The notes: a model not told the origin generated them from the letters alone. A stretch of DNA of 64,000 nucleotides from Paraglaciecola sp. MB-3u-78 (GCF_002835935.1 NZ_PJCF01000010.1:62001-126000), one strand, 5' to 3'; counted from the first letter of the stretch, positions 44,063-54,385 are shown. Program-made: numbers and translations.

Positions 44063-45799
44063 ATGCGTCCTAGTCAAATACTATTTAATACCTGTTTGCT
44101 TTTGCGTTCAAATTGTAGCGCTATACTAATACAATCGCTCATACTGTGTTTAGTTTGCTTTGACGTTATTGGACAAGAAATTATATTTCCGCCAAACACA
44201 CCCGTATGTGTTTTGGATATTGATAACGATGGTGCCGTGTCTGGTGCAAATGAACTTGAAAGCTGTGGCAGTGGTGAGTTGTATAATGCGATTACTGATC
44301 TCCCAGGTCCAGCGACCGCCTTATCGTGTCCTTTAGGAAAAACGCCATGCGCCAGACTGGATAACAATGTGTGCCAAATAGACGGCAGTGCATGTGGGGA
44401 ATTCGATGCTACATGCGATAGACCACAAGCATGCAACCCAATAATTTGGGATGAAGATGGCGGGCCTGCGACGCTCGTCTACAACCTTGCCTCCCCCGAT
44501 CTATATTTTTGCCCTTCTAACGGAATGACTTATACAAATTTAACGGATGCCACAGCGAGTTGCAGGCTTATGGGCGAAATTATTGATCAAGTTATATTTA
44601 TAGATGGGTTTGTTGATTTTTGGGTCTGTCTTCGTACAGGAAATCAATTCAACATCGAAGCCGCAGCGGTGGCTGATTGTACCTACATTGGGGACATTGG
44701 GGTGGCGACTATTGATGTGTTAGCAGGGGCTCCAGAAAATTGGTATTGCGCAGAAAATAATACTACCTATGGAACGGAGTTTGACGGGCTTGATGGATGT
44801 CGCATTGTTCATTCTATTAGCGGTTTCGACTGCCCTTCTACCATCGGCAATGATAAACATTTGACGCTAGCGGCATGCGAGGCAACGTGTGAACAAACGG
44901 GCGCGTGTGCCGTTGAGTCCGGTCAGATGCAATGCCCACTTGGTGCCTTTGACTGTATTAACGAGATACCAGGAAGTGAAGACTATTTTTGCTCGCCAAG
45001 TGTGTGTGCAACTTATGAAGATGCAGGGACTTATACGCCCCCTGTAGATGATGCATTTACCCCGAATGACGGAGCAATTACGGAGGCAGACGGATGTACA
45101 GACTTTATTCAAATATTCAATGGTAAAGCGGAGTCTTGTCGATTGCCTGGTATCGCCAGTGCTTATCAAAATTGCTGTAACAAGGCCGATGAAGATCTAC
45201 TCACTGACTCGCAAGGCTCCGTGTCCGAAAGTGTACTTTGGGCCGCAGGGATTAATGCGTTATATGATGCTGGTGCGGCCGCATATGCGGCCTATTCAGC
45301 AGTACCCGCTGGCAGTGGAGCAGGCGCAGCGGCCGGTTCAACCGCTTCAGCATTTCAGAGCTCGCTACTTGAGAGTCTAGGCAGTACGACAGTGATCGTC
45401 GCAGTCGCAGTCGTCGCTGTCACGACTTACCTTGAAAACGCCTGCCCGCCAGAAGGTGTTGTGACGGCAATTAAGAAAAAAGCCAATCAGTGCGTGTTGC
45501 TTGGACAAATATGCACCACGTCGTTTCTAGGCTCATGCGTTCAAGAGCGAGAAGTGCATTGTTGTTTCAACTCTTTAATGGCGACTCTCGTTCAAGTCGG
45601 TGGAAGAGCCCAATTAGGCATGGACTTTGGCACCGCTGAAACGCCGAATTGTCGGGGCTTTACGCCAGAAGAATTTCAATCCATAGATTTTTCAAAAATC
45701 GATTTAACTGCTTACTACGCCGAAATAGAAACTCGGGCTCAAGGAGATGTTGAAAATGAAATTACGAATGTTATCAGTGATGCTGCTAGCGGGATCTAG
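44063..45799 (+). CDS. traN: Mating-pair stabilisation protein TraN (C-terminal part)
   Basis: The ATG at 44063 is chosen for its signal peptide; a TTG at 44039 is the alternative. The 578-residue protein is cysteine-rich and ends with the TraN signature: KKANQCVLLGQICTTSFLG, REVHCCFNSLMATLVQVGGR and NCRGFTPEEFQSIDFSKID. A hydrophobic alanine-rich segment (TTVIVAVAVVAVTTYL) precedes it. TraN is an outer-membrane protein that grips the recipient during mating. The gene follows the previous cysteine-rich gene by 2 bp and overlaps traW slightly. Confidence 0.8.
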   Translation: MRPSQILFNTCLLLRSNCSAILIQSLILCLVCFDVIGQEIIFPPNTPVCVLDIDNDGAVSGANELESCGSGELYNAITDLPGPATALSCPLGKTPCARLDNNVCQIDGSACGEFDATCDRPQACNPIIWDEDGGPATLVYNLASPDLYFCPSNGMTYTNLTDATASCRLMGEIIDQVIFIDGFVDFWVCLRTGNQFNIEAAAVADCTYIGDIGVATIDVLAGAPENWYCAENNTTYGTEFDGLDGCRIVHSISGFDCPSTIGNDKHLTLAACEATCEQTGACAVESGQMQCPLGAFDCINEIPGSEDYFCSPSVCATYEDAGTYTPPVDDAFTPNDGAITEADGCTDFIQIFNGKAESCRLPGIASAYQNCCNKADEDLLTDSQGSVSESVLWAAGINALYDAGAAAYAAYSAVPAGSGAGAAAGSTASAFQSSLLESLGSTTVIVAVAVVAVTTYLENACPPEGVVTAIKKKANQCVLLGQICTTSFLGSCVQEREVHCCFNSLMATLVQVGGRAQLGMDFGTAETPNCRGFTPEEFQSIDFSKIDLTAYYAEIETRAQGDVENEITNVISDAASGI

Positions 45800-46325
45800 T
45801 TTGTTAGCGAATGCCATTGAAATAAAGGTCGGTGATGTATATCCGGTCAAGGAAAAGTCGATGGAAGAGTTGATCGCGGCGCGTATTCAATCGGCTGACA
45901 TGGAGCAGAAACTGCTCAATTATACAAAAACCTTTGAAGCAGGGATCACCATCCCTGCAGCTGCTGTTGATAAAGAGTACGCATTCACGCCTTGGTATGT
46001 ACTACAAGAAGATATTCGAGATCAAAACAACCAGGTTTTATTCCCAAAAGGGTTTCGTTTTAATCCACTCACAAAAGTTCGAGCCCCTGGGCGTTTGGTA
46101 TTTTTTGATGAGACACAAGTTGATTGGGTTATCGAAAACTCATTAGCCGGTGATCATTTAGTGATGACGTCAGGAGATGTATATACCGCAATGGAAAAAC
46201 TAAAAGCGCGAGTGTATTTACTTGATGCGAAAACACATGAACGACTGGATGTTAGTGCCGTGCCAAGCATATATGAGCAGAAGTTAAATGATTTTCATTT
46301 TACGGTGAATCAATATGCGTTTTAG
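45756..46325 (+). CDS. traW: Conjugative transfer protein TraW
   Basis: The start is set at 45756 because AAGGAG at 45741 is 9 bases upstream; the ATG at 45747 would abut that site. The 189-residue protein has a signal peptide (cleaved near LANA-I) and the TraW layout: IKVGDVYPVKEKSMEE, a conserved WYVLQEDIRDQNNQVLFPKG segment and VFFDETQVDWV. TraW works with TraU and TrbC in pilus assembly. It overlaps traU by 11 bases. Confidence 0.88.
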   Translation: MKLRMLSVMLLAGSSLLANAIEIKVGDVYPVKEKSMEELIAARIQSADMEQKLLNYTKTFEAGITIPAAAVDKEYAFTPWYVLQEDIRDQNNQVLFPKGFRFNPLTKVRAPGRLVFFDETQVDWVIENSLAGDHLVMTSGDVYTAMEKLKARVYLLDAKTHERLDVSAVPSIYEQKLNDFHFTVNQYAF

Positions 46326-47274
46326 GATACTGACACTTTTCGTTTTGTGCTGTCTTGCCAGCCGAGCCCATGCAGTTTGCAACGGGACGTTCTTAAATCC
46401 TGTGACTGATATTGCATGGGAGAATATATTTCCTATCTCGATTGGCAGCGTCGTCGAATTGGGTGGCAACTCGAAGTATTCCCATGGTAAAGGCTCGCCT
46501 GTGTGCTCTTGTGCCAGGGTAGGTGTGCCCATGGTCGGGGTGAAGGTATCCATGTGGGAGCCAGCAAGAATTATAGACACCGTGAAAGATCCATTTTGTA
46601 TGGTGCCATTTGGAAATACGATAGCACCCGCTGGTAATTTAACGGTTAAAGGCGCTGGTTCACGAGATGCCAAGGATTCTAGGCAATTTAATCAATTTCA
46701 CTGGTACATATTCCCGGCATTAGCGCTGTTAGACCTGTTTTATGATCTTCCTTGTGTTGATTATAAAAAAGAATTCGACGTGGCGTTGATGACTGAATTA
46801 TTACTAACGTGGAACAACGATCAATACAGCACCATTATTAATCCAGAAGCGTTACTTGTTGCCAATCCTATTGCGCAATTAGCATGTATGGCCGATGCAA
46901 CATCGGTGATGTTTCGCCGTCCCATTGATCAACTCTTTTGGTGCGTCGGTAACCACTCAGTTTACCCAATAGCTGGAACAGCTGAGGCATCTGATCCTGT
47001 TGAAGCGCATGCAGCCATTGCAGCGAAAGCCATTTTTCAAATGGGTAGATTGGGGCTTTTATGGCAATACCGTTCGGATGGCTGTGGTTTAACACCATCC
47101 ATAATGTGGACCAAAAGCCGTTGGAGAATGCAACTATCAAAACCAGTTCGCGCCTCACAAGCGAGATATCCTGGCGCACCCGGCGTCCTATGGACATCAC
47201 TTAAGCATCCACCTTTAAGTGACAATTTCATGTGGATGTTATTTAGAAAATTAGATTGTTGTGTGGGGAATTAA
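46315..47274 (+). CDS. traU: Conjugative transfer protein TraU
   Basis: This 319-residue periplasmic protein has a signal peptide (residues 1-20), the GTFLNPVTDIAWENIFPISI start and PVCSCARVGVPMVGVKVSMW, and many cysteines. This matches TraU, needed for DNA transfer and pilus extension. The ending SDNFMWMLFRKLDCCVGN is also typical. The disulfides fit the DsbC-like protein encoded at 35266. The stop overlaps the trbC start by one base. Confidence 0.92.
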   Translation: MRFRILTLFVLCCLASRAHAVCNGTFLNPVTDIAWENIFPISIGSVVELGGNSKYSHGKGSPVCSCARVGVPMVGVKVSMWEPARIIDTVKDPFCMVPFGNTIAPAGNLTVKGAGSRDAKDSRQFNQFHWYIFPALALLDLFYDLPCVDYKKEFDVALMTELLLTWNNDQYSTIINPEALLVANPIAQLACMADATSVMFRRPIDQLFWCVGNHSVYPIAGTAEASDPVEAHAAIAAKAIFQMGRLGLLWQYRSDGCGLTPSIMWTKSRWRMQLSKPVRASQARYPGAPGVLWTSLKHPPLSDNFMWMLFRKLDCCVGN

Positions 47275-48020
47275 TGATGTTTAAAACATGTGTATTAACC
47301 TTATGTGTGCTTTTTTCTGTCGTATCGAGGGCTGATCCAGAGCCTATACCAGAAGCTAAGACGGAAACCGACAGCAAATTCAATAGCGCTTTACAGCAGC
47401 AATATAAAGATGAACTCAATGCAGTGGTTTCTCAACTGAAAACATCGATTGAATCGAAAGAAAACCCAATGACACAGCGCGCTGATTTGGCCTATACCCA
47501 TTATGAAAATTCATCGGTAGCGGGTGCATTTTTTAAAGCAATAAAAGACAAGACGAACGAAGGCAATACAGACACCGCAGGCGTATTACTTTTGTTTATA
47601 TCCTCCTCAATGCCAGAGCGAGTGATCAAAGGGTATCTTGCGCAAGCCGAACGGTTCAATTCTAGAATAATGGTTGTTCTGCGTGGCACCATTGATGACT
47701 CACTAAAGCTTCTCCCGACAATTGAATACATTAAGCAAATCAAAAAATTTGATGGATGTGGGCTGGCCTTGTGTCAACGGTCTGTCAATACGGTGATCGA
47801 CCCGAGACTCTTTGAGCAATTTAGTATCACCCGTGTTCCCGCATTAGCTTATAGCGCTGAGTTTAGCCACATTGGGTATTTTGACAATCAGGAACTACCA
47901 GAGTCCGCTGAGCACACAATCGTAGTAGGTGAAGCGACATTGTCTTTTTTAGTGAAAACATTATCCGAGGAGATGAATGATGAAAGCCTTACAGCCTTTA
48001 CTCAAACCCACGTCTTTTAA
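47274..48020 (+). CDS. trbC: Type-F pilin assembly protein TrbC
   Basis: This 248-residue protein has a signal peptide (MMFKTCVLTLCVLFSVVSRA), a helical linker and a thioredoxin-like TrbC domain (VLLLFISSSMPERVIKGYLA, VVLRGTIDDSLKLLPTIEYI, TVIDPRLFEQFSITRVPALA). It has no CxxC pair at the active site, as expected for TrbC. It interacts with TraW in F. The 3' end overlaps the S26 peptidase gene by 44 bases. Confidence 0.88.
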   Translation: MMFKTCVLTLCVLFSVVSRADPEPIPEAKTETDSKFNSALQQQYKDELNAVVSQLKTSIESKENPMTQRADLAYTHYENSSVAGAFFKAIKDKTNEGNTDTAGVLLLFISSSMPERVIKGYLAQAERFNSRIMVVLRGTIDDSLKLLPTIEYIKQIKKFDGCGLALCQRSVNTVIDPRLFEQFSITRVPALAYSAEFSHIGYFDNQELPESAEHTIVVGEATLSFLVKTLSEEMNDESLTAFTQTHVF

Positions 48021-48489
48021 TACAAATGGAAAGACGAAGAAAAAGTTTTTTATCACACTTTTTGTTATTGGTGCAGCGTTTGTTTTTATAACACGAAGTA
48101 TCAATTGGGTAGTAACACCTAGCATTGATGCCACCTTACTTCGGTATACCGATGCCCCGTTTAAATATGGCGATTACGTCACCTTTACCCTAATGCATGC
48201 AATGGCCAATCACGGCAATGGAATAGAGGTGACAAAAAAATTAGTCTGCCTCCCTGGCGATATATTGCGGATCGACAGGGGTGTTGATTTTTTCTGCAAT
48301 GATAATTTTATCGGGCGCGCATATGAATATTCGCCGGATATTAAACAGCACCTGCCCGTATTTGATTTTCAAGGCGTGATTCCGATAAACAAAGGCTTCG
48401 TAACAGGTAATCACCCCAAATCGTTTGACAGCAGGAATTGGGGATTCATTACATTAAATGAAAGTCGAAATAATGAGGTGATTTTATGA
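47977..48489 (+). CDS. S26-family signal peptidase of the transfer system
   Basis: This 170-residue protein has one N-terminal membrane helix (FFITLFVIGAAFVFI), then the S26 catalytic serine S49 in VVTPSIDATLL and the lysine general base in TKKLVCLPGDILRI (K87 or K88). The GFVTGNHPKSFDSRNWGFI segment is the conserved end box. This matches the TraF/TrhF-type peptidases of RP4 and IncC plasmids, which process or cyclise pilin. The likely substrate is TraA at 35987. The ATG at 47980 is an alternative with better spacing from GAGGAG. Confidence 0.85.
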   Translation: MMKALQPLLKPTSFNTNGKTKKKFFITLFVIGAAFVFITRSINWVVTPSIDATLLRYTDAPFKYGDYVTFTLMHAMANHGNGIEVTKKLVCLPGDILRIDRGVDFFCNDNFIGRAYEYSPDIKQHLPVFDFQGVIPINKGFVTGNHPKSFDSRNWGFITLNESRNNEVIL

Positions 48490-49304
48490 AGCTTTTACTT
48501 TTTTTATTATTGATCCAGTCAACGGCTGGGATTGCACAAGACGAGACTAGAGAATATAAGGCAGTGCGGGGGCATTTCTTCTACGAATCACCGGTCGAAG
48601 TTGACGAGGACTCACAAGAAAACAAATATCCTAAGCCGCAGGTTCCCGATAGAACGGCACTAATGTCAATGCATCCAAACGAGTTTTCTACGTTATTTGA
48701 GGACCAGCTTGAATACGCAATGATGACAATGTCTGAGAGTGACGTCCTCCAATACTACGAATTAGTCGATGTTAGCCGTCGTCGAAGCCGCGCATTTATG
48801 GGGGTGACTGAGTTCGTCATGATGCGTAACCCAAGCTTAGATATGCAAACAGTCGATCCTATCAATGCACCAGGTAGAGCAGAGAAAGCCAGACAAACTG
48901 AAGAAGCGAGGCGTAAAAAACTAATTAACAATGCTGACCGTTATGCGCTAGTCATGTTTGCGATGGAAGGTTGCAGTGCTTGTCAGTCTCAAATAGGAAT
49001 ACTTGACGTATTTCAACGCACTTATGGGTTTCCTGTGAGAATAGTGGATATCCATTCCGCTCCAAACATGGCGAAACGATACGCGGTTTCACGCACGCCA
49101 CACACCATATTAATCAGCCGAGACAATGATGACTGGATGCCAATTGGTGTCGGGGTCAAATCCATGCCGGTCGTTGTAAATAAAACTTATTCAGCTATCC
49201 GCCTGCTTAACAATGAGATCGAACCGGCGCAATTTTATAATATCGATATTGATAGTGGTGAAATGTACGACCCCTTATTTGGTATCAAAGAAGGAGTGGA
49301 ATAA
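48486..49304 (+). CDS. traF: Conjugative pilus assembly protein TraF
   Basis: This 272-residue periplasmic protein has a signal peptide (residues 1-18), a helical middle and a C-terminal thioredoxin fold with C163-S-A-C166 in AMEGCSACQSQ and VSRTPHTILISRD as the cis-proline loop. It matches type-F TraF. The retained CxxC suggests redox activity. It overlaps the previous gene by 4 bases and traH by one. Confidence 0.9.
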   Translation: MKLLLFLLLIQSTAGIAQDETREYKAVRGHFFYESPVEVDEDSQENKYPKPQVPDRTALMSMHPNEFSTLFEDQLEYAMMTMSESDVLQYYELVDVSRRRSRAFMGVTEFVMMRNPSLDMQTVDPINAPGRAEKARQTEEARRKKLINNADRYALVMFAMEGCSACQSQIGILDVFQRTYGFPVRIVDIHSAPNMAKRYAVSRTPHTILISRDNDDWMPIGVGVKSMPVVVNKTYSAIRLLNNEIEPAQFYNIDIDSGEMYDPLFGIKEGVE

Positions 49305-50689
49305 TGAAAAAATCACTGGTTGCAATAGGAATTATTACCTTGATTATGTGTTCGTCCTCTCCGTCGCTAGCAACAGACTGGACACAGAATTGGTATGATA
49401 ATGCGGTCGTGACAAGACCATCAAGTTATCAATCTCAACAGCGTGGGTTTTATACACTAGGAGGCTTTCAGTCACGAATCGATTTAAGCGATGATAAATT
49501 AATGGCGATATCGCTTCCCTATATCGAATCTGGCTGCGGCGGTATTGATGCATTTTACGGTGGTCTTAGCTTTTTAGACGCTGATTATATTGTACAAAAG
49601 CTTGAAAACATCATGCAGGCCGCGCCCTATGTAGCTTTTCAAATGGCCTTAAAGACACTAAGCGCTCAATTGTCAGACACGATCACCGATGCCACAGAAA
49701 TCGCTGACATGCTAAACAGTATTTCATTAGACGAATGTGCGATCGCCGAAGGTGCGGTGCAAACGGTTGTTGATATCACGGATGGCAAAGGTTTCAGTAC
49801 TGCACACGATAATGTTTTGGCAAACATGTACAACAAAGACTTATTAGATCGAGCATTAACAAGAAACCGCTCAGAAACGACAGAAGATTTAAAAGCCAAC
49901 AATAATAATGCAGATACAGATATATCCACCGTGACTGCAAACTGCCCCGCCCTAATAAATGACTTATTCGCCAATGGTAGCTTTATAGACAACATGACTA
50001 ATTTATATGGTTTTGAAACCTATGAAAATATTATTCGAGGGATGATAGGTGATTTTTTTATCAATCGTGTAAATGGGATTGTGCGTCCTGACGAAATGTC
50101 GGGATGTACAGAAAACATAGACTATGACATTGATGACATTGTCTATGGGCGGGTATTGGGTAAGAATCAAGCAGGTGTTTGTGTACCAGGAACCCAAGCA
50201 AATATATTCGGGATTGTTAATGGGAATCTGAATAACGTAGTCGCCGCACTTATTGACGGTGACGATATTGCCGCAACCTACCCTTTGGCTGTTGACTTTA
50301 TTGAACAATCTCCTCTTCCAGTTATCCCTGTTTTACGCTCTGCGGTACTGGAGGGAAATCAAGTGATCATGGTCGATACACTTAGGGAGCCAATCAGCTA
50401 CGGATTTGCTTACCGCATATATAAGAACCTCAATAGTCATCTAACGATTGCACTATATGACTCGCTCCAAAATCTCGAAAACGTCAATGAGGATGGATGC
50501 GATATGGAAGCATATCGACCGGTAATTAACGCCGCCGTAGGTATTCAAAATCAACTGCTGACCCATTCGAAAATATTAGATGACGAATATCGACTCAAAC
50601 TAAATGAGTTTGAAAGTATGATAAATGTGATTGAAACGCTACGACAACGAGATGACATTTCAACCCGTAAGCAAAACAAACGATTATAG
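49304..50689 (+). CDS. traH: Conjugative pilus assembly protein TraH
   Basis: This 461-residue protein has a signal peptide (cleaved after SLA), then the TraH hallmark RPSSYQSQQRGFYTLGGFQS, the glycine-rich LPYIESGCGGIDAFYGGLSF and a helical C-terminal region with a likely coiled coil. TraH sits in the outer membrane region with TraF and TraU. It is encoded one base into the traF stop, followed by traG after 15 bp. Confidence 0.92.
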   Translation: MKKSLVAIGIITLIMCSSSPSLATDWTQNWYDNAVVTRPSSYQSQQRGFYTLGGFQSRIDLSDDKLMAISLPYIESGCGGIDAFYGGLSFLDADYIVQKLENIMQAAPYVAFQMALKTLSAQLSDTITDATEIADMLNSISLDECAIAEGAVQTVVDITDGKGFSTAHDNVLANMYNKDLLDRALTRNRSETTEDLKANNNNADTDISTVTANCPALINDLFANGSFIDNMTNLYGFETYENIIRGMIGDFFINRVNGIVRPDEMSGCTENIDYDIDDIVYGRVLGKNQAGVCVPGTQANIFGIVNGNLNNVVAALIDGDDIAATYPLAVDFIEQSPLPVIPVLRSAVLEGNQVIMVDTLREPISYGFAYRIYKNLNSHLTIALYDSLQNLENVNEDGCDMEAYRPVINAAVGIQNQLLTHSKILDDEYRLKLNEFESMINVIETLRQRDDISTRKQNKRL

Positions 50690-50704
50690 GCCTAGGGGCA
50701 AATA

Positions 50705-53700
50705 ATGAATAAATTAATCAGTGCCGCAATACTATGTCTGTTTTGTCACAGTGCGTTCGCTGTGGATCTCGATTTTTACGTTTACGGCGATTTTGATGCC
50801 ACGGCGGGTGCGTTTACGCGCGCCGCACTGATATTTGCGGATGCTGATTATGCTGGACTGTTCTTTGTGGCCTGCGTGTTTGGTATCTTTTCTGGTGGCA
50901 TCACAATGTTCTGGACAGGATTATGGGGACAACTGGATGCAGGGAAACTAATACAATATATTTTTTACCCCATCATGGGAGTGACGTTGTATGTCACGTT
51001 AATTATTCAGACTGGTACGCTTCACATTTTCGATGAAACCCAAAATAAGTATCGAGCCGTTGGCGGAATACCGGATGGCATTGTACTGGTTGCAGGTGCT
51101 TTCAATAAATTCGAACGGATCATTTCAGAAGTAGCAAGTGATAATCCCGCTACAGTGCGTTCATCTTTAGCCTCAGGAACGGGCATTAAACTCTTTTTGG
51201 ATGCATTTGCAACCAGCCCTTTAACCACTGCGCCGGAATTACAAAAATCATTAAACAACCTGATTATTGATTGTGTTGATATGTCGATGTTGTCAAATGT
51301 AGATTTGGATTTAGAGTATATCCGATCCACCGCGCCTAATGCCCGAGCTGTTTTATTAGAGATTGACAATAGCGCAGTCTCAACGACCGTGTACGATAAT
51401 AATGGCGTACCGACAATCATGACATGCGACTTAGCGAGTGCGGCTATAGTTGCTAGTCTCGACGCGTTGAACATAGATGAGCAAACCGAGTCGTTGTGTC
51501 GTGATGCCGGATACGAAGTTGGCGGCGCAAATGCTGCAGCAGAAAGGGCGGCGTGTTATACACAATTGGAGAATGTAGCCGCTGTGTTCATGGGGCCAGC
51601 TTTTGGAAATACGACACGAGAGCTATTCACCAATATCGCTGTCTATAATGTTATAGCAACAAACATTAATGACGCAAATGTGGTTGTAAACGGATTAGGG
51701 AGCCGTGAAATAGCGTCAGAAGGCATTGCAACTCTCGCAGTAACAGAAGATTGGTTGCCGCAAATACGCGGCGCGATGCTCGTTATTATAGTTTCAATGA
51801 TGGTATTAATATCATTATTTCTTGTCACACCGTTATTTGGAAAAGCACTCAAAGTCACGTTAGCGTTATTCTTCTTCCTTGCGTTTTGGGGGGCATCCAG
51901 TTCAATGCTACTCATGGCTGCTTATGATCAAGTTGTGTATGCATCTCGTTCAATTGGCTTCCATGCGGGTGGACTCGAAGCATATTTATTAGCGCCGACT
52001 ACGGCTATTTCAGCATTAGCGATTATTGGCGACAGCCTAAGCACTGCAATGATGATAGCAGCGGCATTAACGACAATATTTACCGGTGTCAGCGCTTACG
52101 GTTTGTCGAATGCACTGGCCCATGCGGCTGGCAAGGTTGAGGGAATTGGTGAGAATCAAGGCAGAAATCTCACCCCCGAAGGTAAGGCTGATGTGACGGA
52201 GCGCAATGCGAATGCGTATGCCACAAATACTGTTTCAGGCTCTATGAGCGCAGAGCAATATGGAAGCGCACATATCCAAAGAGCAAGTGAAAACAATTAT
52301 AGCGCCTTTGGTAGAGCCCAGGGCATACAACAGCAAGGAGGCGTGAGTTCACAGGTCTCGCATGCAGAAGGTTTGCAGCAAGGCGGAGCAATGGTGCCAA
52401 CATCTCAACTAGATAACCCTGCTCAATACGGCAGCGATTCGTCCAATCTAAAAATAGGCAGTACTTCTAGTCAAATTAATCGGGCTGATCAAGCTGGAAG
52501 CGGAAGTGTTAAAAGTGGTGCTGAAAGTTTGGAGAATGTGCGTAACTCAAGCACATCAGCGACGCTAACGGCCCATAATGGCAGTATTGAGGCTGTTGAT
52601 AAGACCACGGCGACTGAGGCACAACAAAGCAAAGGTCATGCGGAGGGTCTTAGGAATGTGACTCGTGCAGGCGGGTCGAGTCCTGAAAGCGTTGGCCATC
52701 GAGCAGGAGTTAGTTACGGTGCTGATCACATGACTTCTAAAGAAAACTATCGCACGGCAGAACAAGTGATCGCAGCCTCCCAGGCCACAGGTGCATACAA
52801 AGCTGGTGAGCTTAAAACAAACATTCAGGATGCAAAAGAACGTTATCCAGAAGAAAGTACAAACCAGGCAATGCGACAGTTTGGCCAAGATGCACAAGCT
52901 CTGTCCAACAATCCGTTAATAGCGTCCGGAAGTTTTGAACGTGGGGATTTAATTCAGGCAGAGGAAACATCCAATGTAGAGCGAATTGCTAATGCCAGAA
53001 TGTTACAGGCCATAGCGGGTGAGTTTTTCAATCCAAATGGTGGGGCAGTAGAAACGGACGAACTCATCCGTGCGGCACAATCAGAAAGTCCGCTGCGCTC
53101 TTTGGCGGTACCGGGCCATGAAATGATAGAAAAAATGGATGCGTTAGGATACGGCCATCTCAGCGATATGGTGAATCCCGACGAAATAGTTGAGTTATCA
53201 GCCGCAATGACATTAAACGAGCAGGACGGCAGTTTGCAGTTTGGTAATACCACTGTTTCCCAAGGTGCGAGCGTTATTTTATCTGATAAAGTCGATGCAC
53301 GCAGCGGAGCGAATTTGGACATGGGCGACAAATACGACATAAGAGATGAAGTCTCGGGTACGACACTCATGAATGCCGTCCAAAGCTATGACGAAAACCC
53401 CACACTATTAAATAAGATAGTCGACTCAATGAGCGAAATGTCACCCTCCGATTTACTGCAAGTTTCGGAAGAGTTTAATGGCGCATTACCCACCCCATTT
53501 GAAGGGCGTTTGAGTACCAGTGATTCTTACAGTTTCACAGCTGGCACCGAAGGACATTTCGGTTTAAGTAGTCCGCAAATACTACAAGGAGTAGCAGGTA
53601 TTGATGCCGGTTTAAGAGGAGTTAGCAATCAATTTAATGACAATGTAGACACCCGTGATACCGGCGCATCCGTCAAAATGGGCGGGATCCAAATATTCGA

Positions 53701-54091
53701 TAAATTAATGGAAATCCAAGACAGTCATGTTGCTCATGGGGATGTCGCCGATGATCCAACCAGACTCAATATCGGCCCCACAGCAGAAGAAGTATTAAAG
53801 ACACAAAGAATGGCGGATTACTTCTCGACCGTCTTTCAAAGCTCCTTTACTGAAGGCAGGACCTCAATTAATGTCGATAATGTAAAAGAAGTTAATGACG
53901 ATAATAGCGGCAAAACAGGCAATCTGTTGAGGGAGATTAATAAGGCAGAGACCGAGTTGTACCGGGCGAAAGGTTGGGAGACAGGTACACGTGAGAGTGT
54001 CCCCACCCCGCAAATACGCGCGGCTCAAGAGAAACAACTGGCCGAACAAGCCGCGCTGCAAAAGAAAGTTGAAATGTATCGTTTGAATTAG
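50705..54091 (+). CDS. traG: Mating-pair and pilus protein TraG
   Basis: This 1128-residue protein has a signal peptide or first helix, then several membrane helices: residues about 58-80, 85-105, and a cluster around 350-470 (MLVIIVSMMVLISLFLVTPL, LALFFFLAFWGASSSMLLMA). A long, soluble, Gln/Ser/Ala-rich C-terminal region follows. This is the TraG layout: the N-terminal half helps pilus assembly and the C-terminal half acts in mating-pair stabilisation and entry exclusion. The length is above the F protein (938). It is followed by three small genes. Confidence 0.9.
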   Translation: MNKLISAAILCLFCHSAFAVDLDFYVYGDFDATAGAFTRAALIFADADYAGLFFVACVFGIFSGGITMFWTGLWGQLDAGKLIQYIFYPIMGVTLYVTLIIQTGTLHIFDETQNKYRAVGGIPDGIVLVAGAFNKFERIISEVASDNPATVRSSLASGTGIKLFLDAFATSPLTTAPELQKSLNNLIIDCVDMSMLSNVDLDLEYIRSTAPNARAVLLEIDNSAVSTTVYDNNGVPTIMTCDLASAAIVASLDALNIDEQTESLCRDAGYEVGGANAAAERAACYTQLENVAAVFMGPAFGNTTRELFTNIAVYNVIATNINDANVVVNGLGSREIASEGIATLAVTEDWLPQIRGAMLVIIVSMMVLISLFLVTPLFGKALKVTLALFFFLAFWGASSSMLLMAAYDQVVYASRSIGFHAGGLEAYLLAPTTAISALAIIGDSLSTAMMIAAALTTIFTGVSAYGLSNALAHAAGKVEGIGENQGRNLTPEGKADVTERNANAYATNTVSGSMSAEQYGSAHIQRASENNYSAFGRAQGIQQQGGVSSQVSHAEGLQQGGAMVPTSQLDNPAQYGSDSSNLKIGSTSSQINRADQAGSGSVKSGAESLENVRNSSTSATLTAHNGSIEAVDKTTATEAQQSKGHAEGLRNVTRAGGSSPESVGHRAGVSYGADHMTSKENYRTAEQVIAASQATGAYKAGELKTNIQDAKERYPEESTNQAMRQFGQDAQALSNNPLIASGSFERGDLIQAEETSNVERIANARMLQAIAGEFFNPNGGAVETDELIRAAQSESPLRSLAVPGHEMIEKMDALGYGHLSDMVNPDEIVELSAAMTLNEQDGSLQFGNTTVSQGASVILSDKVDARSGANLDMGDKYDIRDEVSGTTLMNAVQSYDENPTLLNKIVDSMSEMSPSDLLQVSEEFNGALPTPFEGRLSTSDSYSFTAGTEGHFGLSSPQILQGVAGIDAGLRGVSNQFNDNVDTRDTGASVKMGGIQIFDKLMEIQDSHVAHGDVADDPTRLNIGPTAEEVLKTQRMADYFSTVFQSSFTEGRTSINVDNVKEVNDDNSGKTGNLLREINKAETELYRAKGWETGTRESVPTPQIRAAQEKQLAEQAALQKKVEMYRLN

Positions 54092-54126
54092 GTCTATAGT
54101 CAATAGGTAACTCTTGGAGAAAAAAA

Positions 54127-54384
54127 ATGACTACAACACAGTGGTATGCATTTCTAGACGCCATAAAGTTCAACTATTGGGGATTTGCCGTTTTAGGACT
54201 GATCGTTGGCATGGGTCTGGTGTATTGGAACATACGCCAAGCAAAAAAAAATCTCGACCAACAAGACGATGATAAAGTTGGTGGGCGCCCAAGGTGGCCA
54301 GGGGATGCTTATTGGAACAGAACCAGGGTAGGTAAACGGGCGGCGGCTTATCGAGCAACGCGTCCTAACAAAAAGCGGGAGTGA
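54127..54384 (+). CDS. Small membrane protein after traG
   Basis: This 85-residue protein has one membrane segment (WGFAVLGLIVGMGLVYWNI, about residues 18-36) and a basic tail with RPNKKRE. CTTGGAGAA precedes the ATG. Its place directly after traG is where F-type plasmids encode TraS-like or other exclusion proteins, but no similarity is seen. It is co-directional, with 35 bp from traG. Confidence 0.55.
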   Translation: MTTTQWYAFLDAIKFNYWGFAVLGLIVGMGLVYWNIRQAKKNLDQQDDDKVGGRPRWPGDAYWNRTRVGKRAAAYRATRPNKKRE

Positions 54385-54385
54385 T

